Source: Clostridioides difficile ATCC 9689 = DSM 1296 (GTDB lineage: Bacteria; Bacillota; Clostridia; Peptostreptococcales; Peptostreptococcaceae). From it: a stretch of DNA of 64,000 bases. Made by a program: the position numbers and the translations under genes. The stretch is taken from the NCBI RefSeq assembly GCF_001077535.1, contig NZ_CP011968.1, positions 186,001 through 250,000 of the forward strand, in the 5' to 3' direction. The notes beneath the pieces were generated by a model. The model saw nothing but the letters and a program-made list of their open reading frames with translations, did not search any database and had not been told where the DNA came from. Positions 18,812 to 28,707 of this stretch are shown piece after piece (the stretch's first letter is position 1; the number at the start of each line of letters is the position of its first letter).

Positions 18812-19527
18812 TGAAAATACTAGGTATGGATACGTCTTCTATGGCAGCAAGTGTAGCAGTTGTTGAAGATGATAACTTAATATGTGAGTTTACAGTAAAC
18901 AACAAAAAAACTCATTCACAAAAGCTTATGCCAATGATAGAAAATATGTTGAGTATGAGTGATTTAAGTATAAAAGATATGGATTTATTAGCTGTATGTA
19001 TAGGTCCAGGTTCGTTTACAGGACTTAGAATAGGTATGGCTACAGTAAAAGCTATGGCCCATGTAAATAATATACCAATAATAGCAGTAAATTCTTTGGA
19101 ATCTCTAGCAAATAACATAAATTTCTGTGATAGAAAGATATGTTGTATATTAGATGCGCAGAAAAATCAAGTTTATTCAGCTAAATACAAGTTTGAAAAT
19201 GGAGAGATGATAGAATTAGATGGTGTTGATGTTGTAGATTTTGATGCTTTAGTAGATGAAATTGTATCAACTAATGAAGAATTTATAATAGTTGGAGAAG
19301 CTGTATACAAATATAAAGACAAGTTAGAGAATATAAAAAATATAAAAATACCTTCACCAGCTAATAATGTATCTAACGCAGGAAGCTTATGCTCTTTAGC
19401 ATTAAATAAATATAATAAAAATATAGATGTACATACTTGTTATACGATAAATCCTATGTATATCAGAAAATCTCAAGCTGAAGTACAATATGATGAAAAA
19501 ATGAAGAGGCTAAATAATGGAAGATAA
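18811..19527 (+). CDS. tsaB: tRNA threonylcarbamoyladenosine complex subunit TsaB
   Basis: A 238-residue ASKHA-fold protein with MKILGMDTSSMAASVAVVED at the start, the conserved KKTHSQKLMPMIENML segment and the family motif CIGPGSFTGLRIGMATVKAM. It is a catalytically inactive paralogue of TsaD that bridges TsaD and TsaE. It lies between tsaE (1-nt overlap) and rimI (11-nt overlap), the standard clostridial order. Confidence 0.95.
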   Translation: MKILGMDTSSMAASVAVVEDDNLICEFTVNNKKTHSQKLMPMIENMLSMSDLSIKDMDLLAVCIGPGSFTGLRIGMATVKAMAHVNNIPIIAVNSLESLANNINFCDRKICCILDAQKNQVYSAKYKFENGEMIELDGVDVVDFDALVDEIVSTNEEFIIVGEAVYKYKDKLENIKNIKIPSPANNVSNAGSLCSLALNKYNKNIDVHTCYTINPMYIRKSQAEVQYDEKMKRLNNGR

Positions 19528-19993
19528 TACAAAACTAATAGTAGATGATATAAAAATAGAAGAAATGACTACAGAAGATATAGATGAAGTTTTTGAAGTA
19601 GAAAAAAATTGTTTTGAAGATTATTGGTCAAAAGAGTCTTTTAGAAAAGAGTTGTCTAATGAAGTAGCAAGGTATATAGTAGCTAAGTTAAATGGAAAAA
19701 TTGTCGGATATGTGGGAATTTGGCTTATACTTGATGAAGGGCATATAAATAATGTGGCTGTTCATAGTGACTATAGAGGGAAAAAAATAGGGGACAAGTT
19801 GATAAAAGGCATAGTTGATTTATGTAAAGATAATAATATTGCATCTATGACATTAGAAGTTAGAGCATCAAATAAAATAGCACAAAATTTATATAGAAAA
19901 TATGGATTTAAAATGGGTGGAATAAGAAAAGAATACTACAGTGATAATAAAGAAGATGCAATTATAATGTGGAACCAATTAAAAGAGGTGTAG
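19517..19993 (+). CDS. rimI: Ribosomal protein alanine N-acetyltransferase RimI (GNAT)
   Basis: 158 residues of the GNAT fold with the acetyl-CoA site [21 protein letters not shown] (motif A, R/Q-x-x-G-x-G/A) and the later [19 protein letters not shown], which is characteristic of RimI proteins. RimI acetylates the N terminus of ribosomal protein S18 in Escherichia coli; in Gram-positives the substrate is less certain. It starts inside tsaB and ends just before tsaD, so it is cotranscribed with the t6A genes. Confidence 0.92.
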   Translation: MEDNTKLIVDDIKIEEMTTEDIDEVFEVEKNCFEDYWSKESFRKELSNEVARYIVAKLNGKIVGYVGIWLILDEGHINNVAVHSDYRGKKIGDKLIKGIVDLCKDNNIASMTLEVRASNKIAQNLYRKYGFKMGGIRKEYYSDNKEDAIIMWNQLKEV

Positions 19994-19998
19994 AGTTT

Positions 19999-21015
19999 AT
20001 GAGTGATATAATAACATTAGCTATAGAGAGTAGTTGTGACGAAACAGCTGCATCAGTTTTAAAAAATGGTAGAGAAATACTTTCAAACATAATCTCTACT
20101 CAAATCGAGACACATAAAAAATTTGGTGGTGTAGTTCCAGAAGTGGCCTCAAGAAAACATGTGGAAAATATTGATATAGTTGTTCAAGAAGCTTTAGACA
20201 AAGCAAATATAGGTTTTAATGATATAGACCATATCGCAGTTACATATGGACCTGGGCTAGTAGGTGCTTTATTGGTTGGTCTATCTTATGCTAAAGCACT
20301 TGCATATACTTTGAATATTCCACTTGTAGGAGTAAATCATATAGAAGGGCATCTAAGTGCAAACTATATAGAGCATAAGGATTTAAAACCTCCTTTTATA
20401 ACATTAATAGTATCTGGAGGTCATACTCACTTGGTTGAAGTAAAAGATTATGGCAAGTATGAAATTTTAGGAAAAACAAGAGATGATGCATCTGGAGAAG
20501 CATTTGATAAGATTTCAAGAGCGATGAATTTAGGCTATCCAGGAGGTCCTATTATTGATAATCTGGCCAAGAATGGAAATAAACATGCTATAGAATTTCC
20601 AAGAGCCTATTTAGAAGAAGATAGCTATGATTTTAGTTTTAGTGGATTAAAATCTTCTGTATTAAATTATCTAAATGGAAAAAGAATGAAAAATGAAGAA
20701 ATAGTAGTTGAAGATGTAGCAGCATCTTTCCAAGAGGCTGTAGTAGAGGTTTTATCTACTAAAGCACTAAAAGCAGTAAAAGACAAAGGATACAATATCA
20801 TAACTCTTTCTGGTGGGGTTGCTTCTAATTCGGGGCTTAGAGCTAAAATAACAGAGCTTGCTAAAGACAATGGTATTACTGTTAAGTATCCTCCTCTAAT
20901 TTTATGCACAGATAATGCAGCTATGATAGGGTGTGCAGGATATTATAATTTTATAAATGGGAAAACGCATGATATGAGTTTAAATGCAGTTCCAAATTTA
21001 AAGATAAATCAGTAG
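19999..21015 (+). CDS. tsaD: tRNA N6-adenosine threonylcarbamoyltransferase TsaD
   Basis: A 338-residue Kae1/Qri7/TsaD protein. Visible are the N-terminal [16 protein letters not shown] motif, the metal-binding [10 protein letters not shown] (two His), ISGGHTHLV-like VSGGHTHLV, the [13 protein letters not shown] and GGPIIDNLA regions, and [11 protein letters not shown] plus CTDNAAMIG near the C terminus. It performs the transfer step of t6A synthesis. I chose ATG 19999, 5 nt after the rimI stop and behind AAGAGGTG; an in-frame ATG at 19969 lies inside rimI and precedes that site. Confidence 0.95.
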   Translation: MSDIITLAIESSCDETAASVLKNGREILSNIISTQIETHKKFGGVVPEVASRKHVENIDIVVQEALDKANIGFNDIDHIAVTYGPGLVGALLVGLSYAKALAYTLNIPLVGVNHIEGHLSANYIEHKDLKPPFITLIVSGGHTHLVEVKDYGKYEILGKTRDDASGEAFDKISRAMNLGYPGGPIIDNLAKNGNKHAIEFPRAYLEEDSYDFSFSGLKSSVLNYLNGKRMKNEEIVVEDVAASFQEAVVEVLSTKALKAVKDKGYNIITLSGGVASNSGLRAKITELAKDNGITVKYPPLILCTDNAAMIGCAGYYNFINGKTHDMSLNAVPNLKINQ

Positions 21016-21107
21016 AGTTAGATGAATTTGTAAATATAAAAGTATTGTTTCAAAAAAGTAAGTAGAAGTGAAATTAAATATAATAAAAATAAATATAGTA
21101 TATATTA

Positions 21108-21215
21108 AAACTTGAAGTAAAACTATTTATAATCTTTATATTCCAATGAATTGCAACAAATTTTAGGATATACAGATTGTCTTTGGCTTAGATTTGCTTC
21201 AAGTTTATTTTTTTC
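21108..21215 (+). terminator. Long-loop hairpin with T tract, tsaD-hpdB intergenic region
   Basis: Arms AAACTTGAAGTAAA (21108-21121) and TTTGCTTCAAGTTT (21193-21206) pair over 14 bp with one G-T wobble, closing a 71-nt loop and followed by a T run. It probably ends the tsa operon transcript, but the large loop would also suit a structured leader of hpdB. Confidence 0.55.
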
Positions 21216-21239
21216 TATAGAAAGATTATTTTAAAAAGT

Positions 21240-21260
21240 GGGTAATATACCCTTTTTTTT
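21240..21260 (+). terminator. Small hairpin with T8 tract upstream of hpdB
   Basis: GGGTA / TACCC with a 3-nt loop and eight T residues, ending 51 nt before the hpdB start. The stem is only 5 bp, so it is either a weak second terminator for the tsa operon or a leader element. A promoter for hpdBCA could not be placed with confidence on either side of it. Confidence 0.45.
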
Positions 21261-21311
21261 CATTCTTAAAAAGTTTTATACTAATTATAGAAAGATTAAG
21301 GAGGGGAAGAA

Positions 21312-24020
21312 ATGAGTCAAAGTAAAGAAGACAAAATAAGAAGTATTTTGGAAGCAAAAAATATTAAATCAAATTTTCAAAATAAAGAAAATTTAAGTGA
21401 ATTTAATGAAAAAAAAGCAAGTAAAAGAGCAGAAGACTTATTAGATGTATATTATAATACATTATCTACTGCTGATATGGAATTTCCATATTGGTATAAT
21501 AGAGAATATAGAAAATCAGATGGTGATATACCAGTAGTTAGAAGAGCTAAAGCTCTTAAAGCTGCTTTTTCACATATGACACCAAATATAATACCTGGTG
21601 AGAAAATAGTAATGCAAAAGACACGCCATTATAGAGGTTCTTTTCCAATGCCATGGGTAAGTGAAAGTTTCTTTGTTGCTCAAGGAGAACAAATGAGAGA
21701 AGAGGCAAAGAAATTAGCCAGTAACACAGCTGATGAACTTACAAAATTTGGGTCTGGTGGAGGAAATGTTACTGAAAGTTTTGGAAATGTCGTTTCAATA
21801 GCTGGTAAATTCGGAATGAGAAAAGAAGAAGTACCTGTACTTGTAAAAATGGCAAAGGAATGGGTTGGAAAGTCTGTTGAAGATTTAGGTTTTCACTATG
21901 AAAAAATGATGCCAGATTATGATTTAAAAGAAAACCTAATGAGTACACTTATATGCATGTTTGATTCGGGGTATACACTTCCTCAAGGTAGAGAAGTTAT
22001 AAATTATTTTTATCCTTTAAATTATGGATTAGATGGAATTATAGAAATGGCAAAAGAATGTAAAAAGGCAGTTGCAGGAAATGCATCTGGAGATGGGCTT
22101 ATTGGTATGGACCGTCTATATTTTTATGAGGCTGTTATTCAAGTTATTGAAGGATTACAAACTTGGATTTTAAATTATGCAAAACATGCAAAATATTTAG
22201 AAAGTATAGAGACAGATTTAGAAGCTAAAAAAGAATACTCAGATTTAGTGGAGATATTAGAACATATTGCACATAAACAACCTCGTACATTTAGGGAAGC
22301 TCTTCAGTTGACTTATACAATTCATATAGCATCAGTAAATGAGGATGCTATATCTGGTATGTCTATAGGACGTTTTGGTCAAATTTTATATCCTTGGTAT
22401 GAACAAGATATAGAAAAAGGACTAATTACAAAAGAAGAGGTTATCGAATTATTAGAGCTTTATAGAATAAAAATCACTTGTATTGACTGTTTTGCTTCAG
22501 CGGGGGTAAATGGAGGAGTACTATCAGGTAATACATTTAATACTTTATCTATAGGTGGATTAAAAGAAGATGGTTCTACAGGAGCTAATGAACTAGAAGA
22601 GTTATTATTAGAAGCAAGTATGAGATGTAGAACTCCTCAACCTAGTTTAACTATGCTATATGATGAAAAGCTTCCAGAAGATTTCTTAATGAAAGCTGCT
22701 GAATGTACAAAGCTTGGTTCTGGTTATCCAGCATGGGTAAACAACTCAAATGGAACAACATTTATGATGAAACAATTTGCTGATGAAGGTATGACTGTTG
22801 AAGAAGCAAGAGCATTTGCATTAGGTGGATGTTTGGAAACGTCTCCAGGGTGTTGGAAACAGTTAACTTTAAACGGAAAAACGTACTCTATTGCAGGTGG
22901 AGCAGGTCAATCTGCTGGCTCTGGAGTTCACTTTATAGCTAATCCAAAAATTTTAGAACTTGTTCTTATGAATGGTAAAGACTATCGTATGAATATACAA
23001 GTATTTGAGCCTCATAATAAGCCATTAGATACTTATGAAGAAGTCATAGAAGTATTTAAAGATTATTATAAACAAGCAATAAATGTTTTAGAAAGAGCAA
23101 ATAACATTGAGTTAGATATATGGAGAAAATTTGATACTTCTATAATAAATTCACTACTAAAGCCAGACTGTTTAGACAAAGGTCAACATATAGGAAATAT
23201 GGGATATCGTTATAATGCAACATTAAACGTAGAAACTTGTGGTACTGTTACTATGGTCAATTCATTTGCAGCGCTTAAGAAACTTGTATATGATGACAAA
23301 GCATTTACAATAGAGGAAATTAAGGATGCCATATTAAATAATTTTGGATTTAAAGATGCATTAGAAGTAGGAAATTATTCTATGGCAGACCAAGTAAAAG
23401 TAGATAAGACTGGTAAATATGATGCTATTTATAAGGCCTGTCTTGATGCACCTAAATATGGAAATAATGATTTGTATGCAGATAATATTCTTAAAAACTA
23501 TGAGGTATGGTTATCAAAAGTATGTGAAGAAGCACAATCTTTATATGCTAAGAAGATGTACCCTTGCCAAATATCTGTTTCTACACATGGGCCACAGGGA
23601 GCTGCTACCTTGGCTACTCCAGATGGTAGACTAAGTGGAACAACATATTCAGATGGTTCAGTCTCTGCATATGCAGGAACAGATAAAAATGGAGTATATG
23701 CATTATTTGAATCTGCAACTATTTGGGACCAAGCAGTAGTTCAAAATTCTCAGATGAATTTAAAACTTCATCCAACTACTATAAAAGGACAACAAGGAAC
23801 TAAAAAATTATTAGATTTAACAAGAAGTTATTTAAGAAAAGGTGGGTTCCATATTCAATATAATGTTGTAGATTCAGAAACCTTAAAAGATGCACAAAAA
23901 AATCCTGACAATTATCGTCAATTAATGGTACGTGTTGCTGGGTTTACTCAATATTGGTGTGAATTAGGTAAACCAATACAAGATGAAGTAATTGCTAGAA
24001 CAGAGTATGAAGGGGTGTAA
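21312..24020 (+). CDS. hpdB: 4-hydroxyphenylacetate decarboxylase, glycyl radical large subunit
   Basis: A 902-residue glycyl radical enzyme that decarboxylates p-hydroxyphenylacetate (from tyrosine) to p-cresol. The C-terminal glycyl loop [11 protein letters not shown] carries the radical Gly at about residue 877. The thiyl-radical Cys with the HPAD-specific Glu two residues on is in LGGCLETS. The context of a small Fe-S subunit (hpdC) and dedicated activase (hpdA) directly downstream is unique to this enzyme and excludes pyruvate formate-lyase or choline lyase. p-Cresol is a known bacteriostatic product of C. difficile. AAGGAGGGG precedes the ATG. Confidence 0.97.
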   Translation: MSQSKEDKIRSILEAKNIKSNFQNKENLSEFNEKKASKRAEDLLDVYYNTLSTADMEFPYWYNREYRKSDGDIPVVRRAKALKAAFSHMTPNIIPGEKIVMQKTRHYRGSFPMPWVSESFFVAQGEQMREEAKKLASNTADELTKFGSGGGNVTESFGNVVSIAGKFGMRKEEVPVLVKMAKEWVGKSVEDLGFHYEKMMPDYDLKENLMSTLICMFDSGYTLPQGREVINYFYPLNYGLDGIIEMAKECKKAVAGNASGDGLIGMDRLYFYEAVIQVIEGLQTWILNYAKHAKYLESIETDLEAKKEYSDLVEILEHIAHKQPRTFREALQLTYTIHIASVNEDAISGMSIGRFGQILYPWYEQDIEKGLITKEEVIELLELYRIKITCIDCFASAGVNGGVLSGNTFNTLSIGGLKEDGSTGANELEELLLEASMRCRTPQPSLTMLYDEKLPEDFLMKAAECTKLGSGYPAWVNNSNGTTFMMKQFADEGMTVEEARAFALGGCLETSPGCWKQLTLNGKTYSIAGGAGQSAGSGVHFIANPKILELVLMNGKDYRMNIQVFEPHNKPLDTYEEVIEVFKDYYKQAINVLERANNIELDIWRKFDTSIINSLLKPDCLDKGQHIGNMGYRYNATLNVETCGTVTMVNSFAALKKLVYDDKAFTIEEIKDAILNNFGFKDALEVGNYSMADQVKVDKTGKYDAIYKACLDAPKYGNNDLYADNILKNYEVWLSKVCEEAQSLYAKKMYPCQISVSTHGPQGAATLATPDGRLSGTTYSDGSVSAYAGTDKNGVYALFESATIWDQAVVQNSQMNLKLHPTTIKGQQGTKKLLDLTRSYLRKGGFHIQYNVVDSETLKDAQKNPDNYRQLMVRVAGFTQYWCELGKPIQDEVIARTEYEGV

Positions 24021-24023
24021 AAT

Positions 24024-24281
24024 ATGAGAAAGCATAGTGATTGTATGAATTTTTGTGCAGTAGATGCAACCAAAGGAATTTGTAGATTATCAAAACAAAT
24101 GATTAATTTAGATGATGCAGCATGTCCAGAGATAAAAGTAATGCCAAAATGTAAAAATTGTAAAAATTTTGTTGAAGCTAATGATGAAGGTATAGGCAAA
24201 TGTGTTGGCCTAGAGAAAGAAGATTGGGTATATTCAACATTGAATGCAATTACTTGTGAAGGACATGTGTTTAATGAGTAG
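24024..24281 (+). CDS. hpdC: 4-hydroxyphenylacetate decarboxylase small subunit
   Basis: 85 residues with an N-terminal cluster-binding set (HSDCMNFCAVDATKGICR) and a second set (CPEIKVMPKCKNCKNF), each followed by later Cys residues. This matches the small subunit known to bind two [4Fe-4S] clusters and required for activity and oligomer regulation of HpdB. It starts 3 nt after hpdB and its stop overlaps the hpdA start (ATGAGTAG), so the three are coupled. Confidence 0.95.
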   Translation: MRKHSDCMNFCAVDATKGICRLSKQMINLDDAACPEIKVMPKCKNCKNFVEANDEGIGKCVGLEKEDWVYSTLNAITCEGHVFNE

Positions 24282-25224
24282 TCAAAAGCAATTAGAAGGC
24301 ATGATTTTCGATGTACAAAGCTTTTCAGTTCATGATGGTCCAGGTTGTAGAACAACTGTATTTTTAAATGGATGTCCACTGAGTTGTAAATGGTGTGCAA
24401 ATCCAGAAAGTTGGACTGTAAGACCACATATGATGTTTAGTGAATTATCTTGTCAATATGAAAATGGATGTACTGTATGTCATGGTAAGTGTAAAAATGG
24501 TGCATTGAGCTTTAATCTTGATAATAAGCCAGTTATAGATTGGAACATCTGTAAGGACTGTGAAAGTTTTGAATGCGTCAACTCATGTTATTATAATGCG
24601 TTTAAATTATGTGCAAAACCTTACACTGTAGATGAACTTGTGCAGGTAATTAAACGTGATTCTAACAATTGGAGAAGTAATGGAGGAGTAACATTTAGTG
24701 GAGGTGAGCCACTACTTCAGCATGAATTTTTACATGAAGTATTATTAAAGTGTCATGAGGTAAATGTACACACTGCCATTGAAACGAGTGCATGTGTATC
24801 AAATGAAGTTTTTAATAAAATATTTAACGATATTGATTTTGCATTTATTGATATAAAGCATATGGATAGAGAAAAACACAAAGAACAAACAGGTGTGTAT
24901 AATGATTTAATATTAGAAAATATATCAAACCTTGCAAATTCTGATTGGAATGGAAGATTAGTACTTAGAGTACCAGTTATCTCTGGGTTTAATGATAGTG
25001 ATGAAAATATAAGTGATATTATATCTTTTATGCACAAAAATAATTTGGTAGAAATTAATCTATTACCATTTCACAGATTAGGAGAATCAAAATGGACTCA
25101 ATTAGGCAAGGAATATGAGTATTCTGATAAGGGTGATGTTGATGAAGGTCATCTTGAAGAATTACAAGATATATTTTTGGATAATGGTATAGCTTGTTAT
25201 GTTGGTCATGAGACAGCTTTCTAA
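24274..25224 (+). CDS. hpdA: 4-hydroxyphenylacetate decarboxylase activating enzyme (radical SAM)
   Basis: A 316-residue glycyl-radical activase. The radical SAM site is the CPLSCKWC motif within FLNGCPLSCKWCANPES, preceded by FSVHDGPGCRTT as in PFL-activase relatives. A ferredoxin-like insert with many Cys (CHGKCKNG, CKDCESFECVNSC) adds two more iron-sulfur clusters, as known for the HPAD and benzylsuccinate-type activases. TFSGGEPLLQ is the SAM-binding GGE motif. I chose ATG 24274, which overlaps the hpdC stop; an upstream ATG at 24244 would lie deep inside hpdC and adds only unrelated sequence. Confidence 0.96.
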   Translation: MSSQKQLEGMIFDVQSFSVHDGPGCRTTVFLNGCPLSCKWCANPESWTVRPHMMFSELSCQYENGCTVCHGKCKNGALSFNLDNKPVIDWNICKDCESFECVNSCYYNAFKLCAKPYTVDELVQVIKRDSNNWRSNGGVTFSGGEPLLQHEFLHEVLLKCHEVNVHTAIETSACVSNEVFNKIFNDIDFAFIDIKHMDREKHKEQTGVYNDLILENISNLANSDWNGRLVLRVPVISGFNDSDENISDIISFMHKNNLVEINLLPFHRLGESKWTQLGKEYEYSDKGDVDEGHLEELQDIFLDNGIACYVGHETAF

Positions 25225-25245
25225 AATTAAATACAAGTTTTAATT

Positions 25246-25288
25246 AAAAAAGGATGTTACACTAAAAGCTAGAGTTACATCCTTTTTT
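25246..25288 (+). terminator. Terminator of hpdBCA
   Basis: An AAAAAAGGATGT...ACATCCTTTTTT stem with a U-rich 3' side, about 20 nt after the hpdA stop. The stretch on to 25538 is AT-rich, with repeated TTTATAT-like words and no gene seen. Confidence 0.88.
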
Positions 25289-25538
25289 ATGTGGTTTTTA
25301 TGTAGAAATAATTAAGTAAAGTTTTATATGTTTTATATATTGTTTATATTGCTTTATGTCCATAAATATTGCTTTAAATATACTTTATATATTTTTTATA
25401 GTTTAAATTACAGTTAGAGAATATATTACGTTTACTTTATTGAAGCAGAAGTTTTGTGGTAAAATACTACTATGAAAAAATTTAATAGAATATATTTTAG
25501 AAACAACTAAAAATAATAGTTAGGAGGAAGACATCTAT

Positions 25539-26501
25539 ATGAACAAATCATGGAGCAACTTGATTATTAAGAATAAAGACAGAAAAGTACGTTCAGGGTG
25601 GATTATTATAGCTGTTATGGCTACCTTTTACATACTTCAGTATTATTTAAGCATGATACTTGTGGAAATAATAAGAAAAATCCTGGTTGCTACAGGTGAC
25701 ATTAATTTAAAAACAAACTATTTTTCAGAATATGCTAATTGGTTAAATGATGTTGGGTTACAGATTGTATTTCAAATTCTAACAGATTCACTTATGATTA
25801 TTATTCCTATAATTGTATGGAGATTTATTATGAAAAATCCTATTAGTGAAATGGGATTACATTCTTATAGAATTAAGAAAAAAGAAGGATATGTAGGAAT
25901 GTTATTAGGAATATTTAATTGTACAGTAATCTTTATTATAACAATAACAATTGGTGGTGGTCATGTTACTTCATGGGTACCAAAAATTTCACCTTTAACA
26001 GTTTCTTGGATACTGGTCTTTATTTTAGTTGCTTTTGCAGAAGAAATTTTAAATCGTGGTTTTTTTATGGCAGTTTTACGAAGATGTAAAAATATTTATT
26101 TTATAATGATTGTTCCATCTGTTATTTTTGGGTTGATTCATATATGGAATCCTGATTTTACTTTTTTGTCTGTAATTAATATTATAATTATTGGGATTCT
26201 TTTTTCATATATGTTTATAAAGTCGTCGAATATATGGATGTGTATAGGTTATCATTTTACATGGAATGTATTTCAGGGGATTATATATGGTATGCCTGTA
26301 AGTGGACTTCAGGTTCCAGGGATTATAACTACACAAATCACTCATGGTAATCTATTAAATGGAGGGATGTTTGGTATTGAAGGTGGAATTTTGACTACTT
26401 TTGTTAATCTACTTAGCTTTATATTTGTATGGTATTACTATAGAGATTCTAAGTATGATTTTGTTAGTGATAAAGTAAATGTGACCAATATCAAGAATTA
26501 G
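25539..26501 (+). CDS. CPBP family glutamic-type intramembrane protease
   Basis: A 320-residue polytopic membrane protein with the three CPBP/Abi motifs: EExxxR in AFAEEILNRGFF (Glu168, Glu169, Arg173), FxxxH in VIFGLIHIW, and a HxxxN-like HFTWNVF. The family includes Rce1-type CAAX proteases and proteins tied to bacteriocin maturation or self-immunity. A soluble N-terminal stretch of about 20 residues precedes the first membrane helix. A taggagg site and TGGTAAAAT (-10-like, near 25460) lie upstream. It converges on a second CPBP gene with which it shares a terminator. Confidence 0.88.
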   Translation: MNKSWSNLIIKNKDRKVRSGWIIIAVMATFYILQYYLSMILVEIIRKILVATGDINLKTNYFSEYANWLNDVGLQIVFQILTDSLMIIIPIIVWRFIMKNPISEMGLHSYRIKKKEGYVGMLLGIFNCTVIFIITITIGGGHVTSWVPKISPLTVSWILVFILVAFAEEILNRGFFMAVLRRCKNIYFIMIVPSVIFGLIHIWNPDFTFLSVINIIIIGILFSYMFIKSSNIWMCIGYHFTWNVFQGIIYGMPVSGLQVPGIITTQITHGNLLNGGMFGIEGGILTTFVNLLSFIFVWYYYRDSKYDFVSDKVNVTNIKN

Positions 26502-26573
26502 TTGATTATAATAAATTTTAATAATATCTTCTAAGCTTAAAGTATTCTGTAGGATTGTTGGAAATTTGCAAAA

Positions 26574-26620
26574 ATATAAAAATAACTTGGATATTCTATT
26601 TACTCCAAGTTATTTTTATA
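26574..26620. terminator. Bidirectional terminator between convergent CPBP genes
   Basis: AAAAATAACTTGGA / TCCAAGTTATTTTT is a perfect 14-bp inverted repeat with A and T runs on both sides, so it can stop transcription from either strand. The last codons of the minus-strand gene fall inside its right arm. Confidence 0.85.
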
Positions 26621-27580
26621 TTCTTTTGTAAATAGAAATGGAACATAAAAAATTAAAACAACCATAGATACTATTAGTATATCATGGTAAGTGATAGTTG
26701 ATTCTTTAGAATTTGTGATAAGAAAAGCACTATTATTTAAAACATGAATTATAGCACAAAACCAGATATTCTTAGTTTTTATATAAAGATATCCTAAAAA
26801 TATTGAAATTCCAACTATATGTATTGAACGTAATATTATTCCTAATATTGGCGCTTCAGGTGTATATAATGTAAATATTAGTGGTAAGTGCCACAAGCTC
26901 CAACACATACCTAATATTATAACTCCTAACTTTTTACCAAATTTATCAAAAAAAATATTCTGTAAAAAACCTCTCCAGGCATATTCTTCACTAAAAAAAA
27001 TATAAATAGTAGTTAATGATGTTATTGGAGTAAATATAAATTTTATGATACCACTATAATTAGGTTGAGCCCCTTGTAGTATTAGTATAAATGATGTTGG
27101 AACAATTACAGAAATCATAAAGTAAATAATTAATAAAGAACCTAGTTTAATATTTTTTACAGGATATAAATTTTTTTTATTTGATGAATATATTATAATT
27201 GATAAGCTACTTATAAAAATTAATATTAGGTTTATAATTATAAATTCATTATTATTTATTAGATTTAATAACTTAAGAACAATTAATAATGAATAAATAA
27301 GAAAAAATAATATGATTAGTGAATAAAATTCATACATATCATTATTTAATCCTTCAGTATAAAACTTTGCAATAGCAACTGAAGATAGAGGTAATATCAT
27401 CATGAATGATGCAAAGTTTTCTGGATCAATAAATTTATTATAATATAACAGTAAACCTAATGAATAAGTTAAATCAAAGTTTATAAAGAAAAAGATAATA
27501 ATTTGTATTTTTTTTCTTTTTATTTCATTTTTAATAAATACTGGGTTTAGAATATTTATCCATATTAATTTTAAGTTCAT
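26600..27580 (-). CDS. CPBP family intramembrane protease, second copy
   Basis: 326 residues, highly hydrophobic, with motif EExxxR in FFSEEYAWRGFLQ, SLWHLPL as the second histidine motif, and AIIHVLNNS as the third. It is a different subfamily from its convergent neighbour: the SEEYAWRG/WHLP pattern is that of the YvdC/PrsW-unrelated CAAX amino-terminal protease group, with little shared sequence outside the motifs. The ATG at the 27580 end follows GTAAAGGAG. The physiological substrate is unknown. The flank upstream of its start is the gene-poor 1.1 kb stretch. Confidence 0.87.
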   Translation of the reverse strand: MNLKLIWINILNPVFIKNEIKRKKIQIIIFFFINFDLTYSLGLLLYYNKFIDPENFASFMMILPLSSVAIAKFYTEGLNNDMYEFYSLIILFFLIYSLLIVLKLLNLINNNEFIIINLILIFISSLSIIIYSSNKKNLYPVKNIKLGSLLIIYFMISVIVPTSFILILQGAQPNYSGIIKFIFTPITSLTTIYIFFSEEYAWRGFLQNIFFDKFGKKLGVIILGMCWSLWHLPLIFTLYTPEAPILGIILRSIHIVGISIFLGYLYIKTKNIWFCAIIHVLNNSAFLITNSKESTITYHDILIVSMVVLIFYVPFLFTKEYKNNLE

Positions 27581-28707
27581 TAATTTAATACTCCTTTACA
27601 ATATAGATTCTTAACTAAATTAAAATATTTTATTGAATATTATAAATTCATGACAGTCAATATTATTGAAAAGTAACTTATAAAATTATATATAAATAAT
27701 AAAATTAATTTTACTATATACCCATATATTTAGTTATATTGCAGGCAGAATGTGGTTTACCATAACCAAAAGGATAATAAAAAATATTTTTCTATATTTT
27801 TATTATCTTTTTGTAAAAGATTTATTATTTATTGAATTAAATTAATAGGCAGTAGAGGCATAGTTGATAAAATTAATGAAGAAATTAAACTTATGAATAT
27901 AAATTTATTATTGAGTTTTAATATTACATTTATTATTCTCTTTGATTTTAATATTTTATATTTAATAATTATTACATTCGTCTGGTTAATAAATAATAAT
28001 TAAATAAATCAAATGATTTTAATTTACTATACGATTATAATATAGCGTTGATTTTTTATGATTTCAATAATTTCCTATATACAAAATAATACAAAAAATT
28101 TATTAGAAAGTTAATTTATTATTTTATTTATAAAAATTAGGATGAATTTGTAATGTTAATATCAAAAAAATAAATATAAATATCAAAAATAAATTTATTT
28201 AAAATTAAAATTTTATTTATTATTAAAAAGTAAATATAATTATTAGTAATATATATAGTATTTGTAACAAAATATCAATAATTAGAAAGAATATGAAAAC
28301 TAAATTAGAAGAACTAAAAACTATATTTTTATTAATTATAATATTTGAATAATCTCTTTAATCATATAAAATGCATATACTTGTAATATTTAAAGGTGAT
28401 ATTAATATTATTAGTGTATATTAATATTCCCTTGAAATTAAAAAAACATAGATATTTCAGTAATCTAAAATAGTCTACAAAAATAACAGTTTTAGCAAAA
28501 TTAATAAGAATACATATAGATTTAAACCTAAAAGTATGAACATGTCTGTTTTTTACAAGATTAAAATTTATATTATATGATAAAATTAACTTAACTATTT
28601 CAATAAGACTTATAATTTTTTTCTTTATACTAGACCTTATTGAAACCTTTATAGTTTAATTCTAATTATATATTATAAATAAAGTATGTGTATATTAAGG
28701 AGGTAAT
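27581..28707. other. Gene-poor, very AT-rich 1.1 kb region with hairpins and possible gene remnants
   Basis: No convincing gene. It contains an orphan terminator-like hairpin at 27768-27812 (AAAAGGATAATAAAAA / TTTTTATTATCTTTTT). A short open stretch around 27836-28004 could encode a basic-then-hydrophobic peptide (GIVDKINEEIKLMNINLLL...) with no good start. A 19-codon reading frame at 28293 encodes MKTKLEELKTIFLLIIIFE. A perfect 10-bp inverted repeat (TTTCAATAAG / CTTATTGAAA) lies at 28598-28645. It looks like the eroded remains of one or more membrane-protein genes. Confidence 0.4.
28598..28645. repeat. Inverted repeat upstream of the VOC gene
   Basis: TTTCAATAAG (28598-28607) and CTTATTGAAA (28636-28645) form a perfect 10-bp inverted repeat around 28 nt, 63 nt before the VOC start codon. 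There is no T tract on the + strand, so an operator or leader hairpin is as likely as a terminator. Confidence 0.5.
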
